Under the pieces are notes generated by a model. The model searched no databases, had not been told where the DNA came from, and saw only the letters and a program-made list of their open reading frames with translations. From Ridgeia piscesae (taxonomy: Eukaryota > Annelida > Polychaeta > Sabellida > Siboglinidae): a stretch of DNA of 64,000 nt. This document shows, one piece after another, positions 14,401 to 64,000 of this stretch. The first letter of the stretch is position 1. Every line of letters begins with the position of its first letter. Location: contig JAODUO010000890.1 of the NCBI GenBank assembly GCA_025642075.2, positions 124,001 through 188,000 on the forward strand. The letters are read 5' to 3'. Both the position numbers and the translations under genes were made by a program.

Positions 14401-15672
14401 ATATTTTGTAAACAAAATTCCAGAGATTAGGGATTAAATAACATTGATACTGCCATGGAATTTAGATTATGTTAATCTGTTGGGTCAATTGTTTAAAATT
14501 ATTTTGCAGAAGACCTGCAGTTGTCATGCAAAACAACAGCACTTATGGTTGTGTATAAGATAAAAAAATTATAGCCGGTATTCCTAAACTCTGGGTTGCT
14601 AGCTCTAAACTCTAAAGCTACATAAAACGCCATTTTTACTGTTACACCGGCTGTGATAATGAAGTTGTGCAGTCTTAGCAAAATGATGGTATTTTTTCGG
14701 GTCTTGCACTGAGAACGTTTGAGAACCTTTGCTCTGTAGTTGTGCCTTTCAGCTATATAAGTATGATATTATGGTTGCTGAAAGAAAAGAACCTGTGTTA
14801 GTAGATAGAGATCAACGATATGGGTATGAATTTACTTCGTATTACCTTCATTTTGTGTGACCACATCGGGATAAACACTTTTTAGTAATCTACTGTGGAC
14901 CGCCTGCCATGAGCCCAGAGGCATGTGTTATATAACGATAATAATGGCATAATCATTCGTTCATAATCACATTAAATATGTGATAGAACGATGAATATGC
15001 CTGATGGTCTATGACTAGAGTACAAGGATAGGTTTGTTGTTGTGTATAGTTGTTTATTTGTGCCCATTCTCATCACCAGAACACTCCAAAGAGTCCATTG
15101 AGCTATCAACCAGGTCAGTTTGTTGATATGGGTAATACGCCGATATGATGTTCTGATGAGAGGTTCGGACCGACATTGACCTAGATTAATCAATAGGCAC
15201 TGATATCTTAATCAATCTACAATAATCGTGAGTGCAGCGTCATTATACAGGTGTGTGTGAAATATTGAACGCACGATTTTAATCTTGGTAATTACAGAAC
15301 GTTCTCGGTTGCCTTTAGAGAAAGTGCAAGCACCTCTGATATTAACCTAATGGCAGACGAAACCACAGTTTTGTTGATGGGGATTAAACTCTGACCTGCC
15401 ACCCCCAGACATCAACAAGACCCCCCAGACTGCTTGGCAGACCTGATTCACCCCCTGGGGTAGGAAACCAGAGAGCGTGACCATTGGCCTGCAGCCAGAC
15501 TTCCTGCAGTTAGAGTTAGCCTAGTCTTCACTGTGTGCGGCCACGCGTGACCAAAGATCAGTTAAAGAGATACAGGATGGCCACAGGTGGTTAGGGGGTG
15601 GGGTTTGTGTGTGAAGTCAAAGGTGTGGGTCAGTGAAGTGGTCACTTCATTCATGATGGTGGATGGGTCAGA
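11434..15672 (+). other. Region between putative first exons
   Basis: No coding sequence is recognised. It contains a SINE fragment at 12901-12976. Just before exon 1 is a short palindrome, GAAGTGGTCACTTC (15635-15648). Confidence 0.4.
12901..12976 (-). mobile_element. SINE fragment, copy D
   Basis: Matches the middle of copy B (+ strand AAGTATCCACCACAGTCTAT, then AACCAGGTAC and TACAGCTGAGTGACCTGGAG). The tRNA head and the 3' end are not recognisable. Confidence 0.65.
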
Positions 15673-15705
15673 ATGGGATTGTTGTGCTTGCTAGACCAAC
15701 TGAAA

Positions 15706-57648
<41,943 letters not shown>

Positions 57649-57650
57649 AT

Positions 57651-57670
57651 CCGCTGCCCTCTGGTGGTGG
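57651..57670 (-). promoter_or_regulatory. CTCF-like motif just after the stop codon
   Basis: On the minus strand CCACCACCAGAGGGCAGCGG fits the CTCF core CCASYAGRKGGCRS well. Known from other animals; occupancy is unknown here. Confidence 0.4.
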
Positions 57671-59279
57671 CTGAGTGACATTGCAGGGATTCGACTCGTT
57701 TGACGTTTGACAATGTCGTCCCGGAGAATGATCCTACGAGCACTGTGTGTTCGTAGTGATCTAGTGTTGATCTCGACACAGACAGAATACCCACAGGTGG
57801 CGGTGTACAGTTGGTGCGAATCCGGTTTTCTACAGGGTGAAGCGTGGGGGCAGTATGAACTGTGATCCGATGCAGGGGTCACTTCGATGAGCGAGCTCCA
57901 GGTCGTGGCTACCTGGTGGCAGTAACATACATTAATGTGGTCGCAAACAGTGGATGTATTATTGCGGCCATGTTGACGGCTTTCGCAGTGGAACGGGTTC
58001 AACAAACTGAAAGCAGACTCGATGTAATATGCCAGACATGGCATTGGCTTGGTTTGTTCACAATGCAAGGCAGACATTGCCACCAATGGCTGTGAGCTTG
58101 GCATCCGGCCTTCTTGGCAGAATCGTTCATTATTCTCACCCGCAGAACTCTGCGTGTTTGTACATAGACATATAAATATATCTGCAGCCTCACGTGGTGT
58201 GAGACCGCGCCATTCTGTGGATGATATACAAATTACTCACTGATGCCTTTATCAGATAATGGCTCGAGACCTGTGTTGATATGCCTGGATATGTGTGCGA
58301 TTTCTAACGACCGTTGCGAGCTTTTTGCAACCTCAGTGGACAGAAGGAGACATGTAGAAGTATCACGAATAATATTTAATGCAGCGTAAAGCATTCCGTG
58401 TTCTCGAAGCAATGCCAGTTGACTATGCCGCGTGCAATCAAGTGTAGAAATGACCCATCGCACGTTCCCGAAATATGCACTGTTCAGATGTGCATAACAC
58501 ACTAGGGGCACCGCGACACTGCTAGTCAAATTATACATAGATGATGTCGTCTCGGTATCCTTAGTGCAATGGTTCGTTCGTTCTACAGATAATTACTGCT
58601 CCCTCCATAGAGACAAGTCGTCATGTTAAAACAGGGCAAAGAAATATTGTAGTCGAGGGCATTAGTGAAATCACAAAACACCTGAAGATGGCACCACTGT
58701 CTCAGTAACAGAGATGACGATTAGTTTTGGGGTATTTTTGTCTAATGTCTGGATAACAGTTTGAACTGTGTGTAGAGACAGTTTATTGGCATATTCTGTT
58801 CTTCAAACTATGAGAATTGTGTGCTAATTCGACAAACACGAATCGTGGGTTATATAGTGAATATGAACAGCAGTCATTCAAATACCACGCGAGAAGAAGT
58901 ACGCGTATTACAATGAAACTGTTCCTAGTTCAGTCTGTACAAAAGTGTAAATATATTCAGATAACAACTACTACTAATACCAACTAGATAGCTTGCCTTT
59001 TGTATATATTTGCGTGTATATTGTGTACGGATGTACGCTTATTAAAACTGTAAAGTTATGTATATGTAATCAGTTAGCATGGTCCCGTCGTTTGTATTAT
59101 TTATTCGCGATCATGTGTGCTATGTAGTCTACTGGATACGTTAGCCGACAAGTTGATTATGTTGAAATATATTTTTGTATGTTATAAGCAATGGCCGAAT
59201 GCAGCCGCTGTGCATGGGTTGAGACTGTATGCAACGATGTGTGAATTTTGTGTGATTTAGGTTCGTTCGGCTTAAGAGA

Positions 59280-59285
59280 AATAAA
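59280..59285 (+). terminator. DLC1: Polyadenylation signal AATAAA
   Basis: A canonical AATAAA with a GT-rich element 40-70 bp downstream. It is the most likely end of the transcript, though earlier sites cannot be excluded. Confidence 0.55.
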
Positions 59286-59618
59286 TTTTTGAACATCACA
59301 CCTTTTGTTGAATTGTTCAAGAGCAATTTAGTTTGGTAGTTAGACTGTGTGTAATATTATTTATCAACTTATACAGGTATTCAGCTAGTCAGGTAGCCTG
59401 TCCTGTAGGTAAAAATGTTGCCTCTACATAAGCCAAATTTATTAATCCATCTGGAATTTTTCTAACGTAGACAAAATCTTTTAGAATAATTGGCAGTTTC
59501 AAGAAGTAAACACGAAACAGTTTTTGTTATCAGACGAACTGTTAGTGTGAAACTGGCCGCTGTGCGGTGACACTGTTTCACAACAACAATACGCACGCCA
59601 ATGACGTTGGTCGTTTAT

Positions 59619-59826
59619 TGACGTCATGTTCCGAAAGCCTCATGACTAATCAATACAAAATAACGATGTACGCACATCTGTGTTTACGTACTATGATAGG
59701 TGGCCATGTTGATCATATATACCCACGTGTTGAGTCTAAGTGCGTAAATAAACCGAACCGCATAAATACGCGTCTTTGGCGTTGATGACGTCACGTTGCC
59801 ACGCAACCGGCCACTCTGGTTCCAAT
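59619..59826. promoter_or_regulatory. CRE, X-box and CCAAT cluster
   Basis: TGACGTCA occurs at 59619-59626 and 59786-59793. The second is followed at 59795-59807 by GTTGCCACGCAAC, close to the RFX X-box, and at 59822-59826 by CCAAT. The arrangement resembles a promoter, but no start or gene could be assigned. Confidence 0.35.
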
Positions 59827-61092
59827 AGAATGTTTGACAGATATTTCTTTGAACATTTCATCAATGGCTAAAATTAAATGTTTGATATTCACATTTGCAG
59901 CCTTTATCGATGAAAACATAATATGCAAGTGTATCTAGTGAAACAATGGTAATAGTGACGTGAATCCGATTTTTAGAAAATATTTGTAGAGAAGAGACCC
60001 GTCTTTTATCATCTGCGGGGACCCATACAAGCCCGTAATTCGTAAATATCGTGATACGTTTTTGAATTAAAACAACACATTTTAGAGGCCTGATTACGTG
60101 GACTTCGGAAAGGCTCTACAAAATCTTCAAATCAGATCTTCACACTTCGCATACAAATATTTCAAACGCTTCGACGACAAGAACAAATGTTATAACAATT
60201 TTTTATTCAAATTTCCTTTGCGTTACGACAAAGTGGCGCCATCTAATAGATACAAAATAATACTCGGTCACACAGAGGCACTAGCCGTAGGATTGGCCAC
60301 GGTGTCGGAACTTTGCCGTAGTGGGACAAACAATTGGTAGACTAAGCAAACTCGTTATTGATTACAACGTTTCAAATGTTCAACAATAAAACCAATACAT
60401 TGTGATTTGATTTAACAAAACTAACAAAACTGTAGTCATGCGTCAACACTGTCACATGAGTTCTTGTTTCGAACACAGCTTCAGTAGACACGTCGTCTGT
60501 TCACTTTCTTACTGTGGTTCCAGGTCAGTTTCGTATCCCTCTTGTTGTCACTAGCGACAGTATTCAGTAGTGTCTTCCTCTCAATCTTTAGACGTGGGAG
60601 CTGTATTTAGCCTCCCATTATTAAGGGAATAAGTGGCATTTCATAGGGTAATTGTTTGGGCGAGGAACTGAATACCCCGTTATCCATTTAACATTTATTG
60701 ACGGAGTGTCTGTATTGGTGCAAACGGAATAGTTTTGGGCAGATACCACCACAGGTGGCCATTGTAACGTTTCTTTGATTTACCGCTAGGTTTTAGAAGT
60801 CATGGTATTAACAATTTCAGATATTAATTAGCCTCCATACACACGTCATATATAAAATTAGTGACATTCTCATATCCCTTTCTCCTACAATCCAATCTCT
60901 AACATGACACCCCTTCATTTCTGCTCGAAGCAGCCCATGTTGACATATCTAAGCCAAAGTACACACTGTCTGACAAATGTCATTATTTCGCAGCTCTGAT
61001 ACCATGCTACACAGAAATATATATAATTTCTACTCAATCAGTGCATCCAGAAATTTATACAAACGGCACAATGCAATTCTTTTAAAGATAAA

Positions 61093-61407
61093 GGTAAGTT
61101 CTTATATAGCGCAGTATCCAATCCTCAGGATTGCTCAAAGCGTTTTACACTTTACTTCCCTGACAGACCTGTTCAATTAGACACCATCTTAACTTCTTTG
61201 CATCCAGCCATATGCTGCAATTAATGCGCGAAGACTGCTCATACACATATCCACCACTCTCTATAGCCAGGTACCCATGTATACAGCTGAGTGAACTGGA
61301 GCAATGTAGAATGAAAAAACTTGCCCAAGGTTTTAACACCGCAGCACATGATTCGAACCCGGGTCCTCTTAGTCGAGAATCCGAAGCTCTGCACCTTTGA
61401 GCAGAAC
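61093..61407 (-). mobile_element. tRNA-derived SINE, near-complete copy B
   Basis: Same family and orientation as the copy at 36.1 kb. The B box (GGGTTCGAATC) and the tRNA-like head are clear at 61345-61407. The body shares GTCAGGGAAGTAAAGTGTAA (minus strand) and the 3' end GCGCTATATAAGAACTTACC. It lies beside the 60-bp inverted repeat. Confidence 0.8.
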
Positions 61408-61430
61408 TACAATGACGGATGGGTACTAAC

Positions 61431-61613
61431 GACGTCTTAGATGTTCTCTTAGCTCTTCATGCAAACTCGCCGTCGACCCTGATTGCTAACACCTTCATGC
61501 TGCCATAGGGTGACATATATCAGCGTGAAGGTGTTTTTTGGGAGCCCGAAGGGGTTAGCAATCAGGGTCGACGGCGAGTTTGCATGAAGAGCTAAGAGAA
61601 CATCTAAGACGTC
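61431..61613. repeat. Perfect 60-bp inverted repeat with 63-bp spacer
   Basis: The left arm 61431-61490 (starts GACGTCTTAGATG) is the exact reverse complement of the right arm 61554-61613 (ends CATCTAAGACGTC). The spacer holds a second short stem (CACCTTCATGCTG / CAGCGTGAAGGTG, one mismatch). Transcribed from either strand, it would form a very long hairpin. Confidence 0.95.
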
Positions 61614-62834
61614 GCCGAAGGAGGTTCACCAGCCACTCCTCTTACGTCTGCCTTTGTCAAGAACCGACAGCGAAGTATCTTCGCGAGCCAGGTGTCGTTG
61701 CACTGCGCTACGGTACCCATGGCTGATCGACTCCGCAAACTGTTGACTTCGTCAGTTGCTATTGCGTCAGCCGCGAGAACAGCGCAAATACTGGCCCAAA
61801 TATGAAGACGGATATACACGACTGGTGTGAATCCCATTCGCATCCTAAGCATTGCATGTAACATGAGCAGCGTTTGGCGAAAATCAACCACAATTATAAC
61901 GCATGACCGGAGGCCGACCACACTGCCCGTGGTCGATTTTACTGGCTGACGTTAAAAGAGAAATGTTGCAAAGAGATGTACCAGGGGTACTGTAGGCTGG
62001 TGGTGACGTAATCAGCAGTGGCGACCTCTGGCGCACAAGGATGCAGCTGAGTGGTACTGAAGCATTTGCTCTGTCCACTCCCATGAATAATTATTAATTT
62101 CGCTCGGACATTTGTACCTACATTTGGTTACTCGCAATCTGATCAATACATTTTTAATGTTTTACAATAAATTTAACTAAATTCTAGTTCTACCCCGAAT
62201 TCCGAGAGATGGCCGCATTATTTCGCCAGCTTCGCTTAAATGTTGAACGTGATGCATGTATTAAATTTTGATGGTGATTTGATCGTTGCCACATATCGTG
62301 GGGAAATAGCTACAGTGGCGCCACCTATACACGTTAAAGGGAAATAAAAGGCTGGTATTTATGTCATGTAACTGAAGGAGTTAATACTAAACAGTTCTAG
62401 CAACAACATGTTCATGTCAGCGGCTAACTCGGACTGATGTGTCAAGGTAAAATATTCTAATAAAATGTCCGCTGCCCTGAAGACATTTTAGTCCTGGCAA
62501 ATATGATAATTTGAACTTTAGTAACGTCGGCTATGACGCGTCGGTTTCCAAGGTTTGATTGACGTGTTTGAGTACGTTTGTTCATTTATTGAATTGGCAC
62601 TCTCTTCTTTTCAGAAGCTGGGTTACGTTTCTGCATTCATAAACTACCATTGTAATGTCACACCATGCATGTAACAAATTTACAAGTTATATCGATAGAG
62701 CATATTTGGCGGTTAGGCTATTTACTGTGTACGTTGCTGTACTGGCTGCGGGACCGTGCGCACAAACATCCCGCGTCCCGCAATAATAATTATTATAAAA
62801 CAATTTATATGCTGGAAAGTGGATAACTAGCTGA

Positions 62835-62836
<2 letters not shown>

Positions 62837-62902
<66 letters not shown>
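62837..62902. repeat. (TA)n microsatellite
   Basis: About 33 uninterrupted TA units in the downstream region. Confidence 0.95.
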
Positions 62903-62907
<5 letters not shown>

Positions 62908-64000
62908 AGTTGCATATTAAAATGTCACCGTCTTCGATTTCCTCTATGTCTGTGATTCGCGCTGAAGATCGACGGCTGTACTGTTCGAAATTGTTAGTAC
63001 CATGCTGAAGTATTAGAACAGTTCTAAAGCAAATAATACCGTTACGTATAACAAACTCTAGTGTGCCACAAAGGGACGATATATCTACTTATATATATCT
63101 TATTATCTGAAGCCCGAACGTCATTCTTGCATGCGGTAACTCTGCCTTTTGCTCCTGAAATCCAGGGTGTATGCACGAGTTCTCAATTATTATACTGCTC
63201 CAGTGTTCCAGCTGAACCGGTTGCTGTCTTTCTCAGTCAGCATAACAGGAAGTCTAGTGTTGGTCTACGAGTCAGACAGCCCTAGGCTCTTGCTGTAACA
63301 GCGTTTTTTTATTTCGGGAAACAATACGTCTCATAGGGTGGTCGAGGGTGAAGTCTGGATCGCCACAGGACATCGTACCTGCGATGTCCAATTATTTTCC
63401 AGTTACTCACCAGTAGCCGTGCTAGTTCAGGTATGCAACATTCCATCATACTTAATCATACCCGCTGCCATATATACAACGGTATGTCTATATTATTCAC
63501 ATTGGCATTTGGTGTGTTGTTCGATAACTTTTATTTTATTTTCGATGAACGAAATAATACACGTGTGGTACGCGGTGAATATATTTCGTATTTTTGGCAG
63601 TTTTATCTTAACATTATACCACGTGAAAACAAGCTCTTGTGGCGGTGTAGGAAATGATACGCAATGTGCACGTCGTGCTGATTTGTAATGTATTTGTATT
63701 TAAGAGGCGGTCGATAACCAGAACACAACTAGAAAACACTACATCATCCAGATCTATGTCGACAAGGCAAATATTTATTGGAGCAGATTACCGCTGTCAG
63801 TTTCCATCGTAATCAAATTTACCATATGCATTGATTCGAAAAATTACACGCATGTACATGAAAGCTCTCAAAAATATGAAGTTCAAATCATATTGTAGGC
63901 CTACTTCTTTACATCATAATCTATTTCAATAGCTGTGTATTGCGCAACCACTGTAAATAGGCTAAAAGATTTGCATAATGGGGATTACCATCCCGTAAAA

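Larger units (their letters stand above)
57649..59300 (+). other. DLC1: 3' untranslated region of the DLC1-family gene
   Basis: Non-coding sequence follows the stop. The first good polyadenylation signal I see is AATAAA at 59280-59285, followed by a GT-rich stretch (gtttggtagttagactgtgtgt), giving a 3' UTR of about 1.65 kb. Long open frames on the opposite strand here (to 58104) have no protein-like features and overlap the last exon antisense. Confidence 0.6.
59301..64000. other. Downstream intergenic region, no gene recognised
   Basis: No open frame resembles a known protein. It contains a CRE/X-box/CCAAT cluster (59619-59826), a SINE (61093-61407), a perfect 60-bp inverted repeat (61431-61613), a CpG-richer block (61614-61930) with an unrecognised 105-codon minus-strand frame, and a (TA)n tract (62837-62902). 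An unassigned 80-codon frame lies at 60098-60340. Confidence 0.5.

Overview
The window is animal nuclear DNA: a multi-exon gene with GT-AG introns, long introns full of simple repeats, and tRNA-derived SINEs. The coding sequence is invertebrate-like. The repeat landscape fits a lophotrochozoan, most likely a mollusc; that taxonomic call is inference from general character, not from a marker gene.

One protein-coding gene on the + strand dominates the window. It is an orthologue of the DLC1 / STARD13 / STARD8 family (fly crossveinless-c): an N-terminal SAM domain, a long serine-rich focal-adhesion linker, a RhoGAP domain and a C-terminal START domain. I could join 16 coding exons, with every phase consistent, from a start at 15706 (or in-frame 15673) to a TGA at 57646-57648. 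The join gives 1114 residues from 15706, the usual family size. Exons 2-16 are secure by similarity; exon 1 is inferred from a strong start context, a donor and a matching phase. The SAM exons (25-39 kb) are separated by introns of 6-10 kb. The linker is mainly one 1.1 kb exon at 44.3 kb. The RhoGAP-START exons are packed into 51.5-57.6 kb.

Further possible first exons lie at 11.4 kb, 35.7 kb (behind a TATA box) and 41.7-42.0 kb. Each ends at a donor whose phase fits the next constitutive exon. If real, the gene would make forms with and without the SAM domain from several promoters.

Layout: 1-11.4 kb, no gene recognised; 11.4-15.7 kb, putative 5' exons; 15.8-25.7 kb, intron 1 with very large (TG)n, (CA)n and (GGGA)n arrays; 25.7-44.3 kb, SAM exons and large introns; 44.3-50.3 kb, linker exons; 51.5-57.6 kb, RhoGAP and START exons; 57.6-59.3 kb, 3' UTR; 59.3-64 kb, downstream DNA with a CRE/X-box/CCAAT cluster, a SINE, a perfect 60-bp inverted repeat and a (TA)n array.

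Repeats of note: a tRNA-headed SINE family present four times, all in the same orientation (antisense to the gene); degenerate tandem arrays that run directly into two splice acceptors; and two (TA)n tracts enclosed by short palindromic arms. I found no tRNA or rRNA gene, no CRISPR array, no viral sequence and no second gene that I can defend.
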